DNA from: JANXQG01 sp963780045
GTDB lineage: Bacteria > Planctomycetota > Planctomycetia > Pirellulales > Thermoguttaceae
Assembly (NCBI GenBank): GCA_963780045.1
Contig: CAVZZZ010000001.1
Span: forward strand, 5,456,001 to 5,520,000
Reading direction: 5' to 3'
DNA length: 64,000 nucleotides
A program made the position numbers and the translations under genes. Shown in pieces: positions 49,984-59,502 of the stretch. How positions within the stretch are numbered: the first letter of the stretch is position 1; each line of letters starts with the position of its first letter. The notes under the pieces are model-generated. The model was not told where the DNA came from and made no database searches. It worked only from the letters and a program-made list of their open reading frames with translations.

Positions 49984-50671
49984 TTATAGTCGGCGTGGAG
50001 CCCGGTCGCAGGATCGAGTTTTCGCGATCGCCAAGTCTTCCGGCGTAATCTCGGCTATCACACGTTTTACGGCATCTGCCCCCGCTTGAATAAGCGCTTC
50101 CGCCGGGAAGCTCGTCGTCACCGCGATGCAGCGCATTCCGGCCGCCTTAGCCGCCTGGACGCCGTTGATCGCGTCTTCGATTACGCAGCAAGTGCTCGCT
50201 TCGACGTTCATCCGCCGGGCAGCCTCCAGAAAGATGTCAGGATACGGCTTGAGGCGCTTAACGTCTTCGCCCACGAGGATGACGGCGAAGAGGTCCAGCG
50301 GCACGCGCAAGACCTGCGTCAGATTGGCCTCGACCTTGATCCGATCGGCGGCGGAGGCCACAGCGCACGGAATGCCCTTTTCGTGCAGCAATTCGATCAG
50401 CTCCTTGCCGCCAGGATACGCCTTGCCCATCGAAGGCAGGAGCTTCAAGTACCAGTCGTAGGTGCGGCGCTTCATTTCGGGCACGAACGTCTTGCCGTGC
50501 AGCTCGGCCACGCCGCCGACAAAGCGGTTCTCGCCCGCGCCGACGAACGGCTCGAAGTCGTGCGGTTGCGCCGTGACGCCGAACTCGGCCAGCGCGGATC
50601 GCGGCCGCGCGGATGATCGGCTCGGAATCTACGAGCACACCGTCCATGTCGAAGATTACAGCGTTGGTCAT
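49984..50671 (-). CDS. HAD-superfamily phosphatase (beta-phosphoglucomutase-like), frameshifted
   Basis: The start MTNAVIFDMDGVLVDSEP is HAD motif I with the nucleophile Asp. After a frame change near 50595 the protein continues GAGENRFVGGVAELHGKTFV, motif II region CAVASAADRIKVEANL, motif III KRLKPYPDIFLEAARRM and motif IV CCVIEDAINGVQAAKAAG. All catalytic motifs are retained once the frame is joined, giving about 229 residues. It likely dephosphorylates or isomerises a sugar phosphate in the cytoplasm. It lies 8 bp from the PSCyt1 gene and downstream of cusA. The exact substrate is not predictable. Confidence 0.88.
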
Positions 50672-50711
50672 TAGGGTGGGATTCTAGTCGATGCAAGAGT
50701 GACGGACAAGT

Positions 50712-50787
50712 GTAGGCCGGAACAAGCGCAGCGCAGTTCCGGCGGCGCAATAATCGCCGGAACTGCGCTGCGCTTGTTCCGGCCTAC
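50712..50787. repeat. Perfect 32-bp inverted repeat
   Basis: The arms at 50712-50743 and 50756-50787 are exact inverted copies (gtaggccggaacaagcgcag and onward) with a 12-nt loop. It lies 2 bp after the cusA stop codon and 40 bp before the HAD start, so it may terminate cusA or be a REP-like element. No T-tract follows. Confidence 0.95.
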
Positions 50788-50789
50788 GA

Positions 50790-53700
50790 CTACTTTTCCA
50801 GGCGGTCATACCCGGCAGTTTGCGGGTCGATGCCGCGCATCTTCAGCCAGCGGCGGCGGCGCGTCCAGTAGAAGCGGACGGGAATGAAGATGTCCACCAC
50901 TTCGTCGGCGATCAACAGGCCGCCGAGGACGGGCGCGGCCATCGCGGAGATAATCTCATGTCCCACGCCGGACGCCCAGAGCATCGGCGCCAAGGCGATG
51001 ATCGCCACGCCCTCCGTGAGCAGCTTGGGCCGCAAGCGATGCACTGCCCCTTCGATCACCGCGTCGCGAAGCTCGGCCAACGAGCCGATCCTCTCCAGGC
51101 CGCCGCGCTTGGCGATCGCCTCGCGCAAGTAGACGAGCATGATGATACCCGTCTCGGTCGCCATGCCAAAGCAGGCTATGAAGCCCACCAGCACGGCGAC
51201 GCTGTAGCGCGTCGGGTTCAAGCCCATAATATGGAATTGCGTCAGCCACAAGAGGAAAATCCCGCCGACGAGGGCTTCCGGCACGCACATCAGCATCAAC
51301 AGCGCGTCGACGAAGTCGTTGTACGTCAAATAGAGAATGACGAAGATCACAAGGACTACGGCCGGAAAAACGACGAGCATCGTCTTCCGCGCGCGGACCT
51401 GGTTCTCGAACTCGCCGCTCCAAGCCAGGCTCATGCCCGGCGGCAGATGGGGCTTAACCTTTTGGTCCACTGCCCGCTGCGCTTCCTCGACGAAGCCGAG
51501 CATATCGCGGTCGCGGACGCCCAACTGCACGTAGGCGCGGAGTTTGCCGTTTTCGCTCTTGATCATCGCGGGGCCGTCCACCAGCCGGACGTCGGCAATC
51601 ATTTTCAACGGGATCTGGCGCACGGGAGCGGAGCCTGCTTGGGCGGCGGGCGACGGCGAGCCGCTCATGCCGCCCTCGGCGGCTGCGTTCATCGGCGGCG
51701 ACGAGGCATTGATCAGCAGGTTCTCGACGTCCTCTTTATTTTCGCGGTAGCTGCGGGCGTAGCGTATGCGGACCGGAAACCGCTCGCGGCCTTCGACCGT
51801 GGTGGTAATCGCGCGGCCGCCCAAGGCAACCTCCACGACGTCCCAGATATCGCCCACGTTGACGCCGTATCGGGCGGCCTTGTCGCGGTCGGGCCGGATT
51901 TCCAAATAGCCCTTGCCGACGGTCTGATCGGGAACGACGCCCGCTGCCCCGCGCACGCCACGCAGCACGTCCGCCACTTCCTGCGAGACCTTTTGAATCT
52001 TGTCGAGATCGTCGCCGAACACCTTCACGCCGATATCGGTGCGGATGCCCGTTGCCAACATGTTAATGCGGTTGATGATCGGCTGCGTCCAGATGTTGGA
52101 CCAGCCCGGCACGCGAACGACCGTGTCCAATTCCTTTTCGAGGTCGTCTTTCGACTTCTGCCAGAGAAACAGCTTCGGCGCCCATTGTTTATCGAGCTCG
52201 GCGCAGCGCGCCCATCTTGCGATCTTCCGCACGATCATCGGTTTTCTCGGCCCACGCGCCGTTTAGCCGAGCGAGTTTTCGCAATTCCTCGAGGACGCAC
52301 AGGTTGAAGGTGGCCGGCGCGCAACCGAGGATTTCTTCGTCAATCTGCTGAACCCGCTCGCGCCAAAGCAGGTCGCGGCGGCGGACGATGTCGTTCATCA
52401 GATCGGTAAACAGCGTCGGCCGCTGAAGTCCGAGGACCTCTGCCGCGTTGAGCCAACCGCTGTAAATCGAGTTGTAATCCGGAGCGAGCAGATCGGGCGT
52501 GAGCGCGACCTTCTTTCCGAATTCCGGCGCGGCCAACCGCTCGGCCGCCTGCTGCACAAGGCGATTGATGTCCTCTTGGTTGGGTCCCGCGGCGAGAATC
52601 GGCGCGAACGGCTTTGCCAGGCCGGCGGTCAACTTGTCGAGGTCTGCATCGGTCACGGGGGCCAGCAAGCGACCCGCCTTTTGCAGCCGCGCAACCAGTT
52701 CCACGACGACTTCCCGCAGCAACTGCGGCCCTAGTTGGGCGTTGAACTCCTGGAAGCGTTTGATGGTCATCGCGCGCATCGTGTCGTCGAAGCGGGCGGC
52801 GGCGCTCATTGCGGCCGGATCGAGCAGCGCGGCCCGTTGGGTCTCGTCGCGAATGTCATCGAGCAGATTCGCTCTCTGCAAGGCCGTCATTGCCGCGGCC
52901 GTCTGCCGCAAGGCGTCGTTGAAGTCGAGCTTCCGCCGCGGCCATTGCTCCTTGGGCCGGAGCGTAATCACGCTTTCGATCATGTCCAGCGGCGAAGGGT
53001 CCGTGGGCGTGTCGGCACGGCCCGCCTTGCCGACGATCAATTCCACTTCCGGAAAGCGGCGGATAATCGCGTCGCGCGTTTTGAGATCGGCGGCCGCCTG
53101 CGTCACCGAGACCCGCGGCACCGTGATCGGCATGTCCAGGATGCTTCCTTCGTCCAATTTCGGCATGTATTCCTTGCCGATCTTGGGCCATCCGTAGGCC
53201 GCCAGTGCCAAAGCGGCGAGCGTGACGAACGAAAGCAATTGCCACTGCCAGCCGACGATGAGCAGGACAGTAAGAGCCATCGTCAGGGCCGCAACCGTCA
53301 GAAAACAGAGGTGGTAAGGCAGACCCAACAATGCCTCCAGCGGGAACAGCCCCGCCCCCACGATCAGCAGCGCCGAGAACGACCACATGGCGAAATTCCG
53401 CCGCGGCATGAACCAGGTGAGCCAGGGCTTGTAGATGCCGATCAGGTTCCGCACCAGCCAGCTTTCCTCCTCGCTCCGCAGCCGCCCGCGGATGAGGCTG
53501 GGAATCAGCGCGGGCACGAGCGTGATCGAGGCCACGGCCACGCCGACCATCGCGAAGCTCTTCGTGAAGGCCAGCGGGTGGAACGTTTTGCCCTCGCGCC
53601 GCTGAGCGCGAAGACTGGGGCAAACGACAGCAGGATAATCATCACGGAAAAGAAGATCGGCCGGCCCACCGTGCGGCAGGCTTTGATGACGATCTCGCGG

Positions 53701-54989
53701 GTGTCGCCCTCGATACGCCGTCCGGGACCGAAATGCGCGGTCAGGTGGTGCGTGGCGTTCTCCACCATCACGATCGCCTGATCGACGAGGATGCCGATGG
53801 AGATGGCAATGCCCGACAGCGACATGATATTGGACGGAATTTTGAAAAGCCGCATGAGGATGAACGAGGACAGCACGGCCAGCGGCAAGGTGAGGCAAAT
53901 CAGAAGCGCGCTGCGGAAGTGCATGAGAATCAGCAAGATGGCGATTGAGGCAATCACGATCTCGTCACGGAGCGTATAGGTTATCATTTCGATCGCCCCG
54001 TGGATTAACCGAGTGCGATCGTAGAACGGCACAATGCGAACGCCCGCGGGCAGTCCCGGCTGGAGTTCCTCGATCTTGGCTTTGATCCGTTGGGTCACCT
54101 CCAACGGGTTCTCGCCTTGGCGCATGAGGACGACGGCGCCGACGGCTTCCGAGCCGTTTTTCTCCAGCACGCTGCGGCGGAACTCGCCGCCACGGCCGAC
54201 CGTGCCGAGCTGGGCGACGGTGATCGGCGTGCCGGTTTTGGCGTCGGTCTTGACGACGATCCGCTCGCTGTCTCGGAGGCTCTCTATCCAGCCGACGCCG
54301 CGGACGATGTATTCGGCCCCACCCTCCTGGATTACCTTGCCGCCTACCGACGAATTGCTACGGGCAACCGCCGCAAACAGCTCGCCGAGCGTTACGCCGT
54401 AAGCACGGAGCTTGGACGGATCGACGTCGATCTGGTACTCGATCGGCATCCCGCCCACCGAGGCCACGTCGGCCACGCCCTCCACCGACTTGAGCGCGTA
54501 CTTGACGTTGAAGTCCTGGATTGCGCGGAGGCGGCCCAGGTCCTGGCCTTCGCCTTCGACGGTATACCAGAAGATTTGCCCGAGCGCCGTGGCCTCGGGG
54601 GCCATGTACGGCTTGACGCCTTGGGGCAGGAAGGCGTCCGCCTGCCGGAGCCGCTCGGAAACCCGGTCGCGGGCGAAATAGAAATCGACGTTGTCCTCGA
54701 AGATCACGTTGATCATCGAGAAGTTGAACTCGCTGCTGGACCGCACCGCCTTTACGCCCGCCAACCCTTGCAGACTGACCGAAAGCGGGTAGGTGATCTG
54801 GTCTTCGATCTCGCGCGGGCTGCGGCCGATCCAATCGGTGAAGACGATCACCTGGTTCTCGGAAAGGTCGGGGATGGCATCGATGGGCGTATTGATCACC
54901 GCATGGACGCCCCAGGCCGCGATGCCCACCCAGACGAGAACGACGAGGAAGCGGTTGCGAATGGAGAACTCGATGATGCGCTCGATCAT
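50790..54989 (-). CDS. cusA: CusA/CzcA-family RND heavy-metal efflux pump, enlarged, two frame breaks
   Basis: The N-terminus (MIERIIEFSIRNRFLVVLVW, INTPIDAIPDLSENQVIVFT) and motifs GRSPREIEDQITYPL, SVGGMPIEYQIDVDPSKLRA and SGIAISIGILVDQAIVMVEN are CusA/CzcA. Frame breaks occur near 53600 and 52225. The stitched protein has about 1,400 residues, against about 1,050 for E. coli CusA. Extra length comes from additional hydrophobic segments before YMPKLDEGSILDMPITVPRV and from about 250 helical residues between VITLRPKEQW and LEKELDTVVRVPGWSNIWTQ. The pump is an inner-membrane trimer exporting metal cations by proton antiport; it works with CusB (31 bp upstream) and TolC. Metal specificity is probably Cu/Ag or Zn/Co, not resolvable here. 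Confidence 0.9.
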
Positions 54990-54999
54990 GGCAAACCTC

Positions 55000-55033
55000 C
55001 CCTCTCCCTTCGGGAGAGGGCTAGGGTGAGGGC
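55000..55033. repeat. Dispersed CCCTCTCCC palindrome between cusB and cusA, copy 2
   Basis: cctctcccttcgggagaggg forms a strong hairpin. It supplies the cusB stop region and abuts the cusA Shine-Dalgarno (GGGGAGG on the minus strand). The same family occurs at 55592 and 41027. Confidence 0.8.
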
Positions 55034-56751
55034 GATTTCGATTCCAACTTCTTCAATGTCCCTTCCGGTTCGGCCTTCGCCTTTCCGACGCAAGCCTTGC
55101 AGCAGAGAAACACCGTTTTTCCACGAAGCGTGATTTTCACCGGAACGCCCATCAAACCCAGCGGATTGTCGGTCACAGGGCAAGAGGCCTGGGCCTTGGC
55201 CCTGCGCTGGTCCTCCTCGCTGGGCAGCTTGTCGATGTTTTTTAGGTCGTCCGCGGAGAGCGCCGGCGCTGTCTTAGACTGGGACTCACCAACATTAGAC
55301 TTCACTGGTGTCTGGATCAATTGCGCGCCTCCGACGGGACCTCCGCCGCTGGCGCCGAAATAAGTCGAGGCCGCAGCCGGATTGAGCCGCGTCTCGGCAT
55401 CGACGAGAAAACTGCCCGCCGCCGCCACGCGATCGCCCGCGACCAAGCCCTTCAGCACGGGGTAGAAATCGCCCTGGCGGGGCCCAAGTTCGACTTCCCG
55501 CCCCTCGAACTGTCCTTCGCCGCGCTGGACATAGACGATTTTCTTTTCGCCGGTGTCGATCACGGCGCTCTCGGGAACGGCAATAAACTCGGCCCTCACC
55601 CCCTGCCCCTCTCCCGGAGGGCGAGGAGAGAAATGCGCCAGCGTCTTGTATGGTTCAACGCTCTCCATAGGCGCCTCGATCGTCACCTCGGCATACATGC
55701 CAGGCCGTAATTCGTGATTGGGGTTGTCGAGCCGGACGCGGATACGGTTGGTGCGGGTCTGGATTTCGAGGTGGGGATGGACCAGCGCGATCTTGCCCTT
55801 GAACGCGCGGTTGGGGTAGGCTTCGACCTTGGCATTGATCTCGTCGCCCGCGCGGAGAAACGGAGCGTCCGATTCATAAACGTCGGCTTCGAGCCAAACC
55901 GTCGATAGATCGGCCACCTCGAAGAGCGTCATTTTTGCTTCCACGCTCGCGCCGACCTCGATCTTCTTGTCGATCACGTGGCCGGTCACGGGCGAGCGGA
56001 TGATTACGTCTTTCGGCGACTGGCCGGAGGCGATCATGCGGTCGACGTCCTCCGCCGCGACTCCCAGCAAGATGAGCTTTTCGCGAGCGGAAGCCGCGAT
56101 GTCGCCCGCCCCTTGCCCCTTGAGCGAGAGGACCATCTCTCGCGCAGCGCTGTACACCTCGGGACTGTAGATCGCCGCCAGTGGCTCTCCCTTGTGGACC
56201 ATCGTATAGCTTTTGTCCACGTAAAGCTTTTCCACGTACCCGCCCACTCGGCTGACGATTCGCGACAGCCCGCTTTCGTCAAACGTGATGAACCCCACCG
56301 TCTTAATATGCTTGACCATCGGCCGATAGCCGATCGTGGCGGTCTTAATGCCCGCTACGGCAACCTCATTGGGCGAGAGCGCCACGCGGCCCGTGACGCC
56401 CGGCGGCAATTCCTCAGTCTGCCCCTTGGCGTGCAGCACCAGCGGCATGCCGCAGATCGGGCAGTTCGGCACGTCGCCGTTGGGCTCGTAACTGGACGAA
56501 TGCACTTGCGGATCCATTGGGCAAAAGAACTCCTGGCCCAAGGGCAATTCCAGCACGGCCGCGGAGCGTGGATGCATCCAACGGTCCCAGTGGAGCTTGA
56601 CGGAATCCCAGTAAGCGATGAACGCGCCAATGGCAACAAGGACTGCGATGAAACGCAGCCGGTTGAGCAGCGCGCGAACCGCGATCATGGATTTCCGCCG
56701 GCCGGTGATCGGCTCCGCGACCGCGGCGGGCGTTGTGCTGTTTTGTGTCAT
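55021..56751 (-). CDS. cusB: CusB-type RND efflux periplasmic adaptor with metal-binding domains
   Basis: ATG 56751 (MTQNSTTPAAVAEPITG) precedes a membrane anchor (LNRLRFIAVLVAIGAFIAYW). A heavy-metal-binding domain follows (FFCPMDPQVHSSS, NCPICGMPLVLH), then the adaptor core with HlyD lipoyl/barrel elements (VRLDNPNHELRPGMYAEVTI). A C-terminal YHS/TRASH-like module contains CPVTDNPLGLMGVPV and FLCCKACVG. The segment FSPRPPGEGQGVRA near residue 380 is encoded by a dispersed repeat inserted in frame. The last codons (SPSP) come from a second copy. Adaptor and pump are 31 bp apart. The longer upstream ORF is not needed. Confidence 0.9.
   Translation of the reverse strand: MTQNSTTPAAVAEPITGRRKSMIAVRALLNRLRFIAVLVAIGAFIAYWDSVKLHWDRWMHPRSAAVLELPLGQEFFCPMDPQVHSSSYEPNGDVPNCPICGMPLVLHAKGQTEELPPGVTGRVALSPNEVAVAGIKTATIGYRPMVKHIKTVGFITFDESGLSRIVSRVGGYVEKLYVDKSYTMVHKGEPLAAIYSPEVYSAAREMVLSLKGQGAGDIAASAREKLILLGVAAEDVDRMIASGQSPKDVIIRSPVTGHVIDKKIEVGASVEAKMTLFEVADLSTVWLEADVYESDAPFLRAGDEINAKVEAYPNRAFKGKIALVHPHLEIQTRTNRIRVRLDNPNHELRPGMYAEVTIEAPMESVEPYKTLAHFSPRPPGEGQGVRAEFIAVPESAVIDTGEKKIVYVQRGEGQFEGREVELGPRQGDFYPVLKGLVAGDRVAAAGSFLVDAETRLNPAAASTYFGASGGGPVGGAQLIQTPVKSNVGESQSKTAPALSADDLKNIDKLPSEEDQRRAKAQASCPVTDNPLGLMGVPVKITLRGKTVFLCCKACVGKAKAEPEGTLKKLESKSPSP
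55592..55630. repeat. Dispersed CCCTCTCCC palindrome inside cusB, copy 3
   Basis: gccctcaccccctgcccctc then tcccggagggcgagg matches copy 2 in sequence and length and lies in frame in cusB. Confidence 0.75.
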
Positions 56752-56964
56752 GGTTCGAGACCTCGCAAAGACTTTCGCAAATCGGCGCGGCAAACGAACG
56801 CGCGATTGCTTGCTACTGGCGAAGGAACAGACAAACCGACAATTCGGCGAACGGCGGCTACCGCGGCCAAACTGCGATGGTTGCAAAGCGGACGACCAAC
56901 GAAGTTTTAGGCCGCAAAACGGTCGCAAGAAAACTCAGCGCAAAATCGGCGCTGAGGCGCCTAA

Positions 56965-57372
56965 TCAGATTTGCAGACGGATGCTCTGCGATTGAAGCGT
57001 GTGAGAGATGAGAGACGAGGTCACGGCGTATCGTTGCTTACCCGACGCCGAACCCGTCCCATCGTCGATGCCCGGCAGCGCGGCCAGATAACGGACCAGG
57101 ACCTTGGCCGAGCTGGAATTATTGTTGTTCCTGCTATTTTGATTGGTCGGGACGTTGTTGTGACGCGGTGGGGTTGGTGAGCAGCAGCATGATGCGCAAC
57201 GGCACATACCACCCTTGATGCAGCAGCAGCAATGTCGTAGCGAGGTTTTCGGGCAGTGGCCGGAAGCTTCGCCCGTTGCCCAAGAAGCGGCGCCGAAGCA
57301 CGGTTCACCGCAGCACAGGCCCACGGCAGCCAGGCAAACGACAACAAACCGATATGCTCGCTTAATTGACAA
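56965..57372 (-). CDS. Cys-rich exported protein of the cus operon
   Basis: The frame encodes a likely signal peptide (KRAYRFVVVCLAAVGLCCG, cleavage near CFGA), then HCPKTSLRHCCCCIKGGMCR and CASCCCSPTPPRHNNVP, an Asn-rich stretch and a polar tail ending LQSQSIRLQI. About 15 of the first 75 residues are Cys. TTG 57372 has GGGAG about 10 nt upstream; the next in-frame candidate is GTG 57390. No known family is recognised. Position between the TolC-type gene and cusB on the same strand suggests a periplasmic metal-binding accessory. The start and gene reality are moderately certain. Confidence 0.6.
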   Translation of the reverse strand: MSIKRAYRFVVVCLAAVGLCCGEPCFGAASWATGEASGHCPKTSLRHCCCCIKGGMCRCASCCCSPTPPRHNNVPTNQNSRNNNNSSSAKVLVRYLAALPGIDDGTGSASGKQRYAVTSSLISHTLQSQSIRLQI

Positions 57373-57734
57373 TAAGATACAGACTCCCACTATGGAAATA
57401 GTAACGGATTTGCAGTTCACGGTCAAGCGCGGCCCGTCGAGGAAAGCCGAGATCGCAAGTGCCGGGATCCATCTACAATATACGTGATGGATTGGACATC
57501 GTCCTGCGGCGAATGAACCGCCCCGATCAATTTTTGGCACGTATTCGTTGCTAAAGTGGCAACCGATGTGGCGGTTTTGACCGTTGCCGCGGCAGCAACG
57601 CTGCACTTACGAACCGGCTCGCGCATCTCACTCCAAAATCCAGGAACCGCGACAATGAACCGAGATGCGATGTACGCCTGTCCGATGCACGAGCGACATG
57701 CTTTTCCCGCCCCACCGCTTGTTCCAAGCCAGCC

Positions 57735-59196
57735 TCAGCGCGGTTGCGGCTCGGCCCGTTCACCCACCGCCCGGTCGAGTTCGGCCAGGCGTCGATGGTA
57801 GTCGGCAATCGCCTGATAGTACATTTCCTGCTGCGAGTTTAGTTGCCGCTGCGCGTCGATCAGGCGGAGGAAGTCGAGCTTGCCGCTAGTGTAGTTCGCC
57901 TGCGCCGACTCCACGTTCCGCCGGCTCAGCGGCAGAATCTTCTCCTCGTAGAGGCCGACGACCTGCCGCGCCTGCTCGGTGCGCGCGTGGGCAGATTGCA
58001 CGTCGTAACGCACGGCGTCCAGAAGATTTTGATACTCCCAGCGCCGCTGCTGCACGTGGGCCTCCGCCTCGCTCACCGCCGCCGCGCCGGCCGTTGGGCA
58101 GCGGCACGTTCATCTGCATGCCGATCTCCGGCCGCAAGTCCCCTTGCCAGAAGGCGTCGTACTTGGCCACCACGGCGACGTCCGGATAGTATTCCTTCTG
58201 GGCGAGCGTCAAGTTGGCCTCTTCGACTTGGAGCCGGGAGTACAAGGCTTGCAAGTCCGGCCGCGCGAGGACCGCCGTCGCTTGCAGATTCTCCGCCGCT
58301 GGGAGGCCTTCGGGCAGCGCAAGCCGCCGGGGCGGAAGCGGCAAGGGGCTGTCGGGCGGCATGTGCAGGAGCGTGTTGATCCGCGCCGCGGCGACGCAGT
58401 AGTCGCGAGCCAGCTCCGTCGCCCGGCTTTCGGCGGCGGCCAATTCAACGTCGGCCTCCAGCACGTCCTGCTGCGTCGCTCGGTTGGCTTCATACTCGGT
58501 CCGTGCGAGCTGGCGGAATTCGCCCAGCAACCTGCGATTTGCGTCGTTGACCTCGGCCAGGCGGGCGCTGAGATAGTAGTCGTAAAAGGCCATGCGCGTC
58601 ATCTCGGCCAGCTTCAGCCGCGTATCGCCCAGGTCGCCGCGCATGGCATCGGCCTCGGCCGTAGCTGCCGAGCCGCGCAAGGCCCGTTTGCCCGGCCAGG
58701 GTAGACGCTGGGATGCCTGCACCATCCATCCTCCGCTGTCGGCGTTTCGCGCCAGGCCGCCGGGTGCGATCATGGTCTCGAACATGGGGTCGTCCAATGA
58801 AACCACTTGTGGGTACCGCTGTGCCGCGGCGTTCCATGCCGCCATCGCCGCCTGAAGCGACGGATTGCGGGCTTCGACATCGACCAGCAATGGATCGAGC
58901 GAGAGTTCTCCGTCCAGACTCTGCGGTCGCGGATTGAGGCTGCCTTCAACGTTTCCATCACCGCCTGGAGGAGGGTTAAGGCCTGGGCCCGACTCACGAT
59001 CCGGCGCAACGGCAACCGGCACCTGGTAGGATGCTTGCACGGCGGCGGGCGGAGCAGTTGATGCGGCCGTGCCCGGTGCTTCAACCGGCGACTGCGGCGA
59101 CACGCCGCGCGGTGGCCCACCGGCGCACCCTGCCATCATCGCCGCGGCAACGAGCACGGTCGCAAGAGCGGATTCTCGTCCGGAAAACACGACCAA
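57735..59196 (-). CDS. TolC/CusC-type outer-membrane efflux lipoprotein, frameshifted
   Basis: The start MVVFSGRESALATVLVAAAM has a lipobox (MAGC), so it is lipidated. Helical tunnel sequences follow: WNAAAQRYPQVVSLDDPMFE, RLPWPGKRALRGSAATAEA, ARTEYEANRATQQDVLEADV and LQALYSRLQVEEANLTLAQK. The frame breaks near 58083; the second frame resumes VSEAEAHVQQRRWEYQNLLD and SGKLDFLRLIDAQRQLNSQQ and ends EPQPR. The repaired protein of about 485 residues is a normal TolC-family channel. It is the first gene of the cus-type operon, ahead of the Cys-rich protein, cusB and cusA, and would form the outer-membrane exit duct for metal export. Confidence 0.88.
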
Positions 59197-59429
59197 TCCT
59201 CATCCTGTTGTTGCGCGCGCGAAAACGGGATGGATTTGATTCAATGTCTCCACACGTTGGGCTGTCCCATTCCGCTTAATCGTCGCGGAAAAACCGCTGC
59301 GTCGAGAATAACTCGCGTTCCGCCGATGACCGCTACAATCGCCAGGGTTTACGGGGGTTGACAGCCCATGCCCAATCCGATTAAAAATAACGAATTGGCT
59401 TCCGTCAGTCAGCGTGACAGGCAGACCGG

Positions 59430-59502
59430 GCCCCCTTCGTCTAGTGGCCCAGGACATCGGATTCTCAGTCCGAGAACAGGGGTTCGACTCCCCTAGGGGG
59501 TA
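59430..59502 (+). tRNA. tRNA-Glu(CTC)
   Basis: The cloverleaf folds: acceptor GCCCCCT with AGGGGGT, anticodon stem TCGGA/TCCGA with loop TTCTCAG (anticodon CTC), T-loop TTCGACT. No CCA is encoded. Its last 10 bp overlap the 3' end of the convergent PEP-CTERM gene. Confidence 0.96.
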
